Shown here in pieces: positions 1 to 7,520 of a stretch of 14,487 nucleotides of DNA (position 1 is the stretch's first letter; every line of letters starts with the position of its first letter). The position numbers and the translations under genes were made by a program. The stretch comes from an uncultured Pseudomonadota bacterium (GTDB taxonomy: Bacteria > Pseudomonadota > Alphaproteobacteria > CACZRW01), in NCBI GenBank assembly GCA_902783675.1, contig CACZRW010000086.1:1-14487 (forward strand), in the 5' to 3' direction. The notes under the pieces were generated by a model, which was not told the origin of the DNA, searched no databases, and saw only the letters and a program-made list of their open reading frames with translations.

Positions 1-543
1 ACAGAAGACTTCCATTATGGATCTATGCTTAAGACCATAAGGAACATCGGCGCTAACTACGCCAAACGCATGGAAGAAGTAGCTGGCAAGAAAGCAAACG
101 CGGCCGAAAACACCATGCAAACTCTTGCCGACACTCTCAACAAGGCGGGAGCGAAGTATCACCCCAACCATGAATGGAAAGTAATTGGTGAGGGAATACG
201 ACTTATCAATAAAAATGGTGATGCTTACGATGGCGTGGATAGGGATACTTTCCACGACATAGAAAAAGCTTTGTTCCTTGCGGGCATGTATAGTGACCAA
301 CGTGCAGGAGCACAACAAGGAATAAGAAAAGGAGAATGGTCGGGAAGTTTTGAGATAGGCACACACTCCTCAAAAGCAGGCACTATTGTTGCTGAAATCA
401 GTGTAATACCCGGTAAAACGCCCAATGTTAAAGAGGTGGCAAAGGTAGGTGTGAACTATTACAAACAGTTACAAAAGGTGTCTAAGAAAACACCCATAAC
501 AACGAGAATTGTAAACAAGCTGAGAAACCCTCGTTCTAACTAG
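1..543 (+). CDS. Modular repeat protein of unknown function, 5'-truncated by the window edge (paralog A)
   Basis: I do not recognise this family. The frame is open from base 1, and the first ATG (25) has no Shine-Dalgarno, so the true start very likely lies upstream. The visible residues (numbered from that ATG) begin with the end of one module (NIGANYAKRMEEV, 7-19), followed by a full module that starts MQTLADTLNK (31-40), has a central IEKALFLAGM helix-like segment and ends VGVNYYKQLQKV (141-152). The C-terminal tail contains TRIVNKL (160-166). The same pieces occur in the gene at 715-1587, so both belong to one family built of roughly 110-140-residue units. There is no signal peptide, membrane segment or cysteine pattern in the visible part; it is polar and basic at the C-terminus. 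The gene is followed by its own terminator at 571-602. Function unknown; a cytoplasmic or non-classically exported accessory protein is possible, but that is inference. Confidence 0.75.
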   Translation, partial: TEDFHYGSMLKTIRNIGANYAKRMEEVAGKKANAAENTMQTLADTLNKAGAKYHPNHEWKVIGEGIRLINKNGDAYDGVDRDTFHDIEKALFLAGMYSDQRAGAQQGIRKGEWSGSFEIGTHSSKAGTIVAEISVIPGKTPNVKEVAKVGVNYYKQLQKVSKKTPITTRIVNKLRNPRSN

Positions 544-570
544 TCGGCTAATCAGCTAACCAACAAACCA

Positions 571-602
571 AACCTCCCCCGCCACCACGGGGGAGGTTTT
601 TT
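571..602 (+). terminator. Rho-independent terminator of paralog A
   Basis: A perfect 10-bp stem, AACCTCCCCC (571-580) with GGGGGAGGTT (589-598), encloses an 8-base loop and runs into six T (597-602). It lies 28 bases after the stop codon. It is nearly identical to the terminator at 1611-1642, differing at one loop base. Confidence 0.9.
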
Positions 603-652
603 GTAGCTTTTTTCCTTAATATATGCGACATTTTACCAAACATTAAATCATA

Positions 653-681
653 TTGACAAAAAGTTTTACATATTGTATCAT
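653..681 (+). promoter_or_regulatory. Sigma-70-type promoter of paralog B
   Basis: A consensus -35 box TTGACA (653-658), a 17-base spacer and a -10 box TATCAT (676-681, 5 of 6 matches) lie in A+T-rich DNA just downstream of the previous terminator. The predicted leader is about 25-30 bases. The paralog B gene therefore appears to be transcribed alone, between its own promoter and its own terminator. Confidence 0.8.
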
Positions 682-714
682 ACAGCAATCATTTAACTTA
701 AGCAGGAGATTCAA

Positions 715-1587
715 ATGAACAACACAGAAAAAATGCAAATGCTCGCCGATGTTCTTAATAAAACCTTAGAAAAACACTTCCCTGACTATGAATGGGTATT
801 AGTTGACTATCCCGATATGCCCGACATCGATCCCGATATATATCTTGTCAGCAAAGGTGACGCCAATATAGATAGTAAAAATATTCAATCTGAAACAAAG
901 CGGCATTTGAATTTTGCAGACTTCGGCGGAACAAAAATTATTCCAGGAGGAATAGAAAACGCAAACATTTGTAGCGGAATACAAAAAGCCCTAGACCTCT
1001 CTGGTTTGCACAATATAGGAAAGCGTGTTGAAGTAGGCTTCAAAGGTTTAGTAGTAGATGCAATACCCGTAAATAAAGGCAAGATTATTACTATTGAAAC
1101 AATGGGAAATTTGATAGTCGATTCCGAAGATATAGAAAAAATAGGCAATAACTATAGCCAACACATGGAGGATATATTCGGCAGATATTCGCCTACGGCG
1201 GCCATGCAAAACCTTGTCGACACTCTCAATAAAGTAGGAAAGCCTTACCACCACGGCAACGAATTTATTGTAAAAGGGAAAAACAATAATCCTTGTATAG
1301 AAATTTCTTCTGCTGCAGAAGGAGCATATGATATGCAAGACGCTCTATACTCCTCACTCAGATACACAATTCATAATAACTACAATGCAGATGCACACAA
1401 TAAACATGGGGGATTAGCAAGCATAACATTTAAAGAAAACTTTATTCTTGACGATGAAAGCATCAGGAAAATAGGTATAGGCTACTACAAGCAAATACGA
1501 AAACGACTTAATAAAGATGTAGATAAAGAGAAAACATCCCTGTCAACAAGGATTATAAACAAGCTGATAGGAAAAGAGCACTGCTGA
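715..1587 (+). CDS. Two-module repeat protein of unknown function (paralog B)
   Basis: This 290-residue protein starts at an ATG with a good Shine-Dalgarno (AGGAG at 704-708, six bases upstream). It contains two copies of the module seen in the gene at 1-543. Module 1 opens MQMLADVLNK (7-16), has IQKALDLSGL in its centre and closes IGNNYSQHMEDI (143-154). Module 2 opens MQNLVDTLNK (164-173) and closes IGIGYYKQIRKRL (253-265). The tail carries TRIINKL (278-284), matching TRIVNKL of paralog A. No signal peptide, membrane helix or catalytic motif is visible; the protein is hydrophilic and rich in Asn, Lys and Asp. The gene is clearly A+T-richer than the housekeeping genes that follow, which suggests accessory or transferred DNA. 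It has its own promoter and terminator. I cannot assign a function; an effector-like or phage/defence-related role would be speculation. Confidence 0.85.
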   Translation: MNNTEKMQMLADVLNKTLEKHFPDYEWVLVDYPDMPDIDPDIYLVSKGDANIDSKNIQSETKRHLNFADFGGTKIIPGGIENANICSGIQKALDLSGLHNIGKRVEVGFKGLVVDAIPVNKGKIITIETMGNLIVDSEDIEKIGNNYSQHMEDIFGRYSPTAAMQNLVDTLNKVGKPYHHGNEFIVKGKNNNPCIEISSAAEGAYDMQDALYSSLRYTIHNNYNADAHNKHGGLASITFKENFILDDESIRKIGIGYYKQIRKRLNKDVDKEKTSLSTRIINKLIGKEHC

Positions 1588-1610
1588 TAGCAAATCCCTA
1601 AAAACCCGAA

Positions 1611-1642
1611 AACCTCCCCCACCACCACGGGGGAGGTTTTTT
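1611..1642. terminator. Bidirectional terminator between paralog B and carB
   Basis: The stem AACCTCCCCC (1611-1620) / GGGGGAGGTT (1629-1638) has an 8-base loop and is followed on the + strand by T residues at 1637-1642. Read on the - strand, the same stem is followed by TTTT, CGGG and five more T, so it can also end carB transcription. It sits between two convergent genes and repeats the terminator at 571-602. Confidence 0.85.
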
Positions 1643-1683
1643 GTGGCGTCTTGCTCTATTTTTTTCCCTTTTTATTCCGCTTC

Positions 1684-4600
1684 TTAAATCCGCTTACCGT
1701 AGTAATACTGTAAGGGGCGGACAGTGAGTTTTTCGGTTTTAAGCGCCACGATTGCATCAACAAAGACCTTCATACTCGGCACGGTCGTATAGTGCGGAAT
1801 GTTGCGAAGAAGCGCATTTTGCCTGATAAGATAGCCGTCTTTGTGCTCTGTCACCTTATTATCGGCGGTAATCAGCACCAGCTTTATTTTACCGGAAATC
1901 ATATCATCAACACAGTGCGGCCGCCCTTGCGACACACGATTTACGCGGCGCACTTCCTTAAGCCCCTTGCTTTGCAAATAAGCCGCAGTCCCGTCCGTCG
2001 CGCATATTGAAAAACCAAGTCCCAAAAGCTCCTTGCACAACGGCAAAACTCGCGGTTTGTCGTCATCTTTAACGGTGACAAAGACCTCGCCTTCCTCGGG
2101 CATGGCAAAGCCGGTGCTGCGCTGAGCCTTGGCAAAAGCAAGCCCAAGGTTCTTATCCACACCCATAACCTCGCCGGTTGACTTCATCTCGGGGCCAAGA
2201 ACAATATCCGACCCGGGGAATCTGGCAAAAGGAAATACGACCTTTTTAACCGCGATATAGCCCAAGTCATCATTATTAGGAAGCGTAAACTCGGAAAGCT
2301 TCGCCCCTGTCATCACTTTGGTTGCGATTTTTGCCACTTCAACACCCGTGGCTTTGGCGACAAAGGGAATAGTCCTGCTCGCTCTCGGATTTACTTCCAA
2401 TATGTAGATAAGCCCTTCGTGCACGGCGAATTGCACATTCATCAGCCCCTTAACCTTAAGCGCCAAAGCAATCTTTTTTGCCTGCTCTTTCATCTGATAG
2501 ATGATGGTCTTGGGCAGTGAAAAAGGCGGCAAAGTGCAAGAGGAATCCCCCGAATGCACACCGGCCTCTTCTATCTGCTGCATCACACCGGCGACATACA
2601 CTCTTTCGCCGTCCGCGATAACGTCAACATCAACCTCGTCCGACTCGTTCAAAAAGCGGTCTATCAGTATCGGATTGTCGCCCGTGACCCTCACCGCTTC
2701 ATCAATATACCTGTTAAGCGATGAGTCGTCATAGACAATGCGCATAGCCCGCCCGCCAAGCACATACGAAGGACGAAGCAGTACGGGATAGCCGATTTTG
2801 TTCGCCACCACCAGCGCCTGCTTTCTGTCAAAGGCGATGCCGTTTTCGGGCTGCAACACATTCAAAGGCTCTAAAAACTCTTTGAACCTTTCCCTATCCT
2901 CAGCCAAGTCAATAGAATCCGGCGAAGTCCCCAAAACGGGAATCCCCTCCTCTTCCAAACTTTGCGAAAGTTTCAAAGGTGTTTGCCCTCCAAGCTGCAC
3001 AATCACGCCCAAAAGCTCGCCTTTTGCTGCTTCGGTGCGCACAATTTCCAAAGTATCCTCTACCGTCAGCGGCTCAAAATAAAGCCTGTCCGAAGTGTCG
3101 TAATCTGTGGAAACCGTCTCGGGATTGCAGTTCACCATAATTGCCTCAATCCCAAGCTCTTTAAGCGCAAAGGCAGCATGACAGCAACAATAATCAAACT
3201 CTATCCCTTGCCCTATACGATTAGGCCCGCCACCGAAAATAATGACTTTGCGCCGCTCGGAAACATTAGCCTCATTCACCGCGGGCTCGTATTCGTAGGT
3301 AGAATACATATAGGAAATGACGGCGTCCTTTGTCCCTGCACAAGTATCAACTTTCTTATAAACGGGGTGAATGTTAAGCTTATTCCTCAGCGCGCGAACT
3401 TTGCGCTCGGATGTCCCGACAAGCTCCGCAATTCTGGAATCCGAAAAGCCCATATTTTTAAGCCTGAACAAGCCTTCCCTACCTTCGGGCAGGCCACCTG
3501 AACGCAAGTCATTTTCGGCATCAACCACATCTTTAACTTGCCGCAAAAACCACTTATCAATCTTGCACAGGTTATAAATCTCGTCCTCGGACATACCCTC
3601 GCGGAAAGCCTCGGCAACATACAAAAATCTGTCGGGACAAGTATAGGCAAGCATAGTTTGTATTTGCTCTTTTTTAGTGCCTTTTTCCTTATCAAAAGTT
3701 ATCTCGTTAAAGCCGTTAAGTCCCGTCTCCAAAGACCGAAAAGCCTTTTGTATGGTCTCGTTAAAATTGCGTCCGATAGACATAACCTCACCGATAGACT
3801 TCATTGAAGTCCCAAGCACCGCCTCGGTATCGGGGAACTTTTCAAAAGTAAATCTGGGGACTTTGGCAACAACATAATCAACCGCAGGCTCAAAGAAATA
3901 GCTCCCTTCTCCGGTAACGCCGTTTACAATCTCGTCCAAAGTGTAACCGACCGCAAGCCTTGCCGTAACGGCAGCAATGGGAAATCCCGTAGCTTTAGAA
4001 GCCAGTGCCGACGACCGCGAGACTCGGGGGTTCATCTCAATAACAACCAACCTGCCACTATCGGGATTTAAGGCAAATTGAATATTAGAGCCTCCCGTAT
4101 CCACCCCTATCTCGCGCAAAATTGCCAGCGACGCATCACGCATTTTTTGATATTCGGGAAGCGTAATGGAAAGTGCGGGAGCAACCGTGATAGAGTCCCC
4201 CGTATGCACTCCCATGGGATCAACATTTTCAATCGAGCACACCACGATGAAGTTATCTTTGGAGTCTCTCACGACTTCCATTTCCATTTCTTTCCATCCC
4301 AACACCGATTCCTCGACCAGCACCTCGGATATGGGCGAAGCGGCAAGCCCCGCCGCCACGATTTGCCGAAACTCCTCGGTATTATGAGCAGTGCCGCTAC
4401 CCTGCCCGCCCAGTGTAAACGAAGGACGAACAATCGCTGGCAACCCCACTTCCACCAAAGCGTCCTCGGCATCTTGCATATTCCTGCACACTTTGGATTT
4501 AGGCGACTCAAGCCCGATTTTGGTCATGGCGTCCTTAAACAACTGCCTATCCTCGGCGCGCTCTATAACCTCGGCCTTTGCCCCTATCATCTTAACGCCG

Positions 4601-4932
4601 TATTTAGCAAGCACCCCAGCCCGCTCTAAATCCATAGCGGCATTAAGCGCAGTCTGCCCTCCCATATTAGGCAGCACCGCATCAATTTTTTCCTTTACGA
4701 TTATCTGCTCAATGGCCTCGGTTGTAATCGGCTCAACATAAGTCGCATCCGCCATGTTGGGGTCGGTCATAATCGTTGCGGGATTGGAATTGATAAGCAC
4801 GACTCGGTAGCCTTCCGCCTTTAAGGCCTTGCAAGCCTGCGCGCCGGAATAATCAAACTCGCACGCCTGCCCGATAACAATAGGTCCTGCCCCGATGATA
4901 AGAATGTTTTTTATATCTGTTCTTTTTGGCAT
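1684..4932 (-). CDS. carB: Carbamoyl-phosphate synthase large subunit
   Basis: CarB makes carbamoyl phosphate from bicarbonate, two ATP and ammonia, feeding pyrimidine and arginine synthesis. At 1082 residues it is the normal full length (E. coli CarB is 1073). The two homologous halves are visible. The first has an N-terminal nucleotide-fold domain (LIIGAGPIVIGQ, 11-22) and an ATP-grasp domain ending in EMNPRVSRSSALASKATG (299-316). An oligomerisation region covers about 400-550. The second half begins near residue 560 (IIFGGGPNRIGQGIEFD) with ATP-grasp signature EVNPRASRTIPFVAKATG (846-863). The MGS-type allosteric domain covers about 948-1070. I see no frameshift or missing motif. The ATG lies one base after the carA stop, and the Shine-Dalgarno-like AAGGTGG is inside the end of carA, so translation is probably coupled. 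The oddity is its partner: the adjacent carA lacks the glutaminase domain, so ammonia delivery is uncertain. Confidence 0.97.
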   Translation of the reverse strand: MPKRTDIKNILIIGAGPIVIGQACEFDYSGAQACKALKAEGYRVVLINSNPATIMTDPNMADATYVEPITTEAIEQIIVKEKIDAVLPNMGGQTALNAAMDLERAGVLAKYGVKMIGAKAEVIERAEDRQLFKDAMTKIGLESPKSKVCRNMQDAEDALVEVGLPAIVRPSFTLGGQGSGTAHNTEEFRQIVAAGLAASPISEVLVEESVLGWKEMEMEVVRDSKDNFIVVCSIENVDPMGVHTGDSITVAPALSITLPEYQKMRDASLAILREIGVDTGGSNIQFALNPDSGRLVVIEMNPRVSRSSALASKATGFPIAAVTARLAVGYTLDEIVNGVTGEGSYFFEPAVDYVVAKVPRFTFEKFPDTEAVLGTSMKSIGEVMSIGRNFNETIQKAFRSLETGLNGFNEITFDKEKGTKKEQIQTMLAYTCPDRFLYVAEAFREGMSEDEIYNLCKIDKWFLRQVKDVVDAENDLRSGGLPEGREGLFRLKNMGFSDSRIAELVGTSERKVRALRNKLNIHPVYKKVDTCAGTKDAVISYMYSTYEYEPAVNEANVSERRKVIIFGGGPNRIGQGIEFDYCCCHAAFALKELGIEAIMVNCNPETVSTDYDTSDRLYFEPLTVEDTLEIVRTEAAKGELLGVIVQLGGQTPLKLSQSLEEEGIPVLGTSPDSIDLAEDRERFKEFLEPLNVLQPENGIAFDRKQALVVANKIGYPVLLRPSYVLGGRAMRIVYDDSSLNRYIDEAVRVTGDNPILIDRFLNESDEVDVDVIADGERVYVAGVMQQIEEAGVHSGDSSCTLPPFSLPKTIIYQMKEQAKKIALALKVKGLMNVQFAVHEGLIYILEVNPRASRTIPFVAKATGVEVAKIATKVMTGAKLSEFTLPNNDDLGYIAVKKVVFPFARFPGSDIVLGPEMKSTGEVMGVDKNLGLAFAKAQRSTGFAMPEEGEVFVTVKDDDKPRVLPLCKELLGLGFSICATDGTAAYLQSKGLKEVRRVNRVSQGRPHCVDDMISGKIKLVLITADNKVTEHKDGYLIRQNALLRNIPHYTTVPSMKVFVDAIVALKTEKLTVRPLQYYYGKRI

Positions 4933-4933
4933 T

Positions 4934-5417
4934 TTAGTCCACCTTCATATCCATTGCTTTTTTCTTTAGCTTTTCCACATCAATCCCTTTTTTGTCATAG
5001 GCGATTATCCCGAAAAGCCCTCCCCTGGCACTTTTTATTTTCTGTAAAAGCGCCCGCGTATCCAGTTCGCAAATCCCGACGATTTTCTCTTTTTCCAAAA
5101 AGGAAACAAGCTCCGTTTTCGCTCTGTAATTAGACGCCAAAGTCGGATAATTGCGAACGATAACACCTGCCACCTGTCCCGCTTTAGAAAGCGAATCCTC
5201 GGCGTTTATTCCGACATTTCCGATATGCGGAAAGGTAAACAACATTACCTTTCCTTTATTCATGGGATTTGTGATTATTTCCTGATAGCCGATGGCAGCA
5301 GTAGTAAAAGCTATCTCGCCGCTTGCCTCGCCCTCATACCCAAAACCTTTAGCAAAAAAAAAACTGCCCGTCTTTGGTAACCAAAGCGGCAGTAGCCTTT
5401 CCTTTTTCAGTATTCAT
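4934..5417 (-). pseudogene. carA: carA remnant: small-subunit N-terminal domain only, with a homopolymer frameshift
   Basis: CarA normally (about 360-390 residues) has an N-terminal domain that binds CarB and a C-terminal class I glutamine amidotransferase that supplies ammonia. Here translation from ATG 5417 (GGAG at 5425-5428, seven bases upstream) gives a CarA start but meets a stop at 5349-5351, just after a run of ten T on the coding strand (A at 5354-5363). Removing one T restores a continuous frame that reads FFFAKGFGYEGEASGEIAF, then AAIGYQEIITNPMNKGKVM, then FPHIGNVGIN, all typical CarA N-domain sequence. That frame then runs to the stop at 4934, about 160 residues in total. It ends AMDMKVD, about where the N-domain links to the amidotransferase. 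The whole amidotransferase half, with its Cys-His-Glu triad, is absent and is not found in the 1-base gap before carB. The frameshift could be a sequencing error, a slippage site or decay; the domain loss cannot be explained by one base. An ORF from ATG 5263 exists but begins in mid-domain. Confidence 0.8.
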
Positions 5418-5424
5418 AGTTTTT

Positions 5425-5428
5425 CTCC
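5425..5428 (-). promoter_or_regulatory. Shine-Dalgarno that fixes the carA start
   Basis: GGAG on the - strand lies seven bases before ATG 5417. Together with CarA-like residues from that point on, it shows that the true carA start is here and not at the downstream ATG 5263. Confidence 0.65.
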
Positions 5429-5459
5429 AATCTCTATGCACTGAAGATAATGTTCTAAC

Positions 5460-5487
5460 AAAAAGATTTTATTGTGGCAACCCACAA
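5460..5487 (-). terminator. Possible weak terminator or attenuator between dapF and carA
   Basis: On the - strand a 6-bp stem, TTGTGG (5487-5482) with CCACAA (5477-5472), and a 4-base loop are followed by TAAAATC and five T. It lies in the 81-base gap between dapF and carA. It could reduce read-through into the car genes, but the stem is short and the T run is interrupted. Confidence 0.35.
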
Positions 5488-5498
5488 AACAAACACAT

Positions 5499-6320
5499 CT
5501 ATAAAAAGGCCGTTCCCTCAAACGCCATATTTGTATCGCCGGTCATCAAGACATCGCCTTCCCAAGTCCACGAAATAGTAAGTGTCCCGCCGTCCATTTC
5601 TATTTTTGCCTCGCGGTTGGAAAGCCCCTTACGCACTGCCGCAACCAAAGTCGCCGAAGCACCCGTCCCGCACGCTGCAGTAACACCGGCGCCACGCTCC
5701 CACACCCGCATACGGATATGATCGGGAGCAAGAATCTCTGCGAATTCGACATTAGTCCGCTCGGGGAACATCTCATGATTTTCAATTATCGGACCGAACT
5801 TCGTAATATCAAGACTCATCACCTCTTTAACAAAAAACACCGCGTGAGGATTACCGACATTAACCGCCACGGGCAAAGGAAGATCGTCCACGATTCCCAT
5901 AACGGACAAAGTATCCGTGGACTTCGCCAAAGGAATATCATTCCACGCCGTCTTGGGCTTACCCATATTTACGGTTATTTGCTCGCCTTTAAAGACTTCC
6001 AAAACTCTATCGTGAGGGGCCTCTATTTTTAGGCTTTGCGCTTTTTTCTCATCAAGCAAGAGCTTGCCGACGCACCGCGCCCCGTTTCCGCAAGCTCCCG
6101 CGCTGCTGCCGTCTGCGTTAAATATCACCATTTTCGCGGCATGTAATTTAGGATCCGAGGGCTTACGCAAAATAATCATCTGATCAAAGCCCACACCGGT
6201 TTTGCGATTAGCCAGCCTTACGATATTTTCTGCCGTAAGCTTGTAGCTCTTTTTGCGCTCGTCAATAATCATAAAATCGTTGCCGAGCCCGTCCATTTTT
6301 ACAAAAGGTATTTTTCGCAT
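5499..6320 (-). CDS. dapF: Diaminopimelate epimerase
   Basis: DapF converts LL-diaminopimelate to meso-diaminopimelate, the form used in peptidoglycan and as lysine precursor, by a two-cysteine, cofactor-free mechanism in the cytoplasm. The 273-residue product has the family length and both catalytic cysteines: C77 in ACGNGARC (76-83) and C217 in ACGTGAS (216-222). The N-terminal FVKMDGLGNDF (6-16) and NVGNPHAV (154-161) motifs are also typical. The start ATG directly abuts the dapL stop codon (TAA then ATG), with a purine-rich AAGGCGAG just upstream inside dapL, so the two genes are co-translated. This places the two last steps of diaminopimelate synthesis side by side. An 81-base gap with a possible hairpin separates it from carA. 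Confidence 0.96.
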   Translation of the reverse strand: MRKIPFVKMDGLGNDFMIIDERKKSYKLTAENIVRLANRKTGVGFDQMIILRKPSDPKLHAAKMVIFNADGSSAGACGNGARCVGKLLLDEKKAQSLKIEAPHDRVLEVFKGEQITVNMGKPKTAWNDIPLAKSTDTLSVMGIVDDLPLPVAVNVGNPHAVFFVKEVMSLDITKFGPIIENHEMFPERTNVEFAEILAPDHIRMRVWERGAGVTAACGTGASATLVAAVRKGLSNREAKIEMDGGTLTISWTWEGDVLMTGDTNMAFEGTAFL

Positions 6321-7508
6321 TTATATCTCGCCTTTTTCTTTTAAGTCCTTAATTCGCATAATGGCCTCAAGCGCGTCCTCTCGCTTGCCGAGAGCCGAAA
6401 ACCGCATAAATCCCTCGCCACATTTGCCAAATCCGCTGCCGGGTGTGCAAATAACAAACGCCCTTGAAAGCAGCTTTTCAAAAAAGCCCCACGAGGAAAG
6501 TCCCGTTTTGGATATGTCCGCCCAAATATAAGGAGCATTATCTCCGCCAAAGCACTTAAAGCCGATTTCCTCCAAGCCTTTTTTTATAATCTTGGCATTT
6601 TCCAAGTAGTAGGAAATGACCTCGGCAACCTCTTTTTTGCCTTCATCGGAAAAGACCGCCTCGGCGCCCTTTTGCACGATATAGGACACGCCGTTAAACT
6701 TTGTCGAAGTCCGCCTTATCCACATTGCGTTAAGGCCGGAAAGCTCCTTAGGCACCACCATGTAGGCGCACCTTACACCCGTAAATCCGGCGGTTTTGGA
6801 AAACGAGCGCGTTTCAATCGCAACCTTTTTCGCTCCCGCTATCTCATAAATAGACTTGGGGACACTTTTATCCCTTACGAACTCTTTATAAGCGGAATCA
6901 AAAATAATAAGCGCATCATTTTTACTTGCATAATCAACAAAGGCTTTAAGCTGCTCTTTGCTCGCCACCGCACCTGTAGGATTGTTAGGTGAACAAAGAT
7001 AAATCACATCAACTTTTTCCTTTGGCATTTCGGGCATGAAATTATTTTCCGCCCTGCAAGGAAGGTAAACAATCTTCCTTCCCGCCATAATGTTGCTGTC
7101 CCTATACACGGGATACACGGGATCGGGAATAGCGACAACGCAATCCGCCGCAAATAACTCTTGCACATTAGCCACATCGCATTTAGATCCGTCCGAAACG
7201 AAAACCTCGTCCACGCTGATATCAATCCCAAAATCCTGATAGTCGTTTTTGGCAATCGCCTCGCGCAAGAAAGCATAACCGAGCTCGGGAGGATAGCCGC
7301 GCATAGTGCTGTCATCGGCCATCTCTGTCAAAGCATTTTGCATTGCCTTTATGGAAGTGTTGGGGATATGTCTGGACACATCACCGATTCCCAAACTTAT
7401 GATTTTGGCATCGGGATTTTTTTCTTTCACTTCACGCGCCTTGTTCCCCATATCTCTGAACAAATACGAGGGCAATAGATCGGCATAGAACGGATTAACT
7501 TTGACCAT
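6321..7508 (-). CDS. dapL: LL-diaminopimelate aminotransferase
   Basis: DapL transfers an amino group from glutamate to tetrahydrodipicolinate, giving LL-diaminopimelate in one step and bypassing the acylated intermediates of the DapD/ArgD/DapE route. The 395-residue product is a fold-type I PLP enzyme: SPNNPTG (173-179), the Schiff-base lysine K238 in SFSKTAGFTG (235-244), and the carboxylate-binding arginine R369 in GFMRFSALG. PSYLFRDM near the N-terminus and GYPPELG (71-77) fit DapL rather than generic aspartate aminotransferases. The directly adjoining dapF supports this: its product is the DapF substrate. The gene lies 73 bases after rpoH; that gap holds a possible terminator. A weak promoter (TTGCCA at 7573-7568, AACAAT at 7550-7545) may drive dapL. 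The Shine-Dalgarno is poor (GTGAG). Confidence 0.92.
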   Translation of the reverse strand: MVKVNPFYADLLPSYLFRDMGNKAREVKEKNPDAKIISLGIGDVSRHIPNTSIKAMQNALTEMADDSTMRGYPPELGYAFLREAIAKNDYQDFGIDISVDEVFVSDGSKCDVANVQELFAADCVVAIPDPVYPVYRDSNIMAGRKIVYLPCRAENNFMPEMPKEKVDVIYLCSPNNPTGAVASKEQLKAFVDYASKNDALIIFDSAYKEFVRDKSVPKSIYEIAGAKKVAIETRSFSKTAGFTGVRCAYMVVPKELSGLNAMWIRRTSTKFNGVSYIVQKGAEAVFSDEGKKEVAEVISYYLENAKIIKKGLEEIGFKCFGGDNAPYIWADISKTGLSSWGFFEKLLSRAFVICTPGSGFGKCGEGFMRFSALGKREDALEAIMRIKDLKEKGEI

Positions 7509-7520
7509 TTTTACTCACGA

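Noticed and set aside
25..27. ATG 25 as true start of paralog A
   Set aside because: There is no Shine-Dalgarno, the frame is open to the window edge, and the first residues match the end of a module rather than an N-terminus.
4078..4629. 183-codon + strand frame inside carB
   Set aside because: It is antisense to highly conserved ATP-grasp coding sequence and shows no family pattern or ribosome-binding site.
4934..5263. carA as a short complete gene starting at ATG 5263
   Set aside because: CarA-like sequence continues upstream of this ATG in frame to the T run and beyond it to ATG 5417, which has a Shine-Dalgarno; the internal ATG lies in mid-domain.
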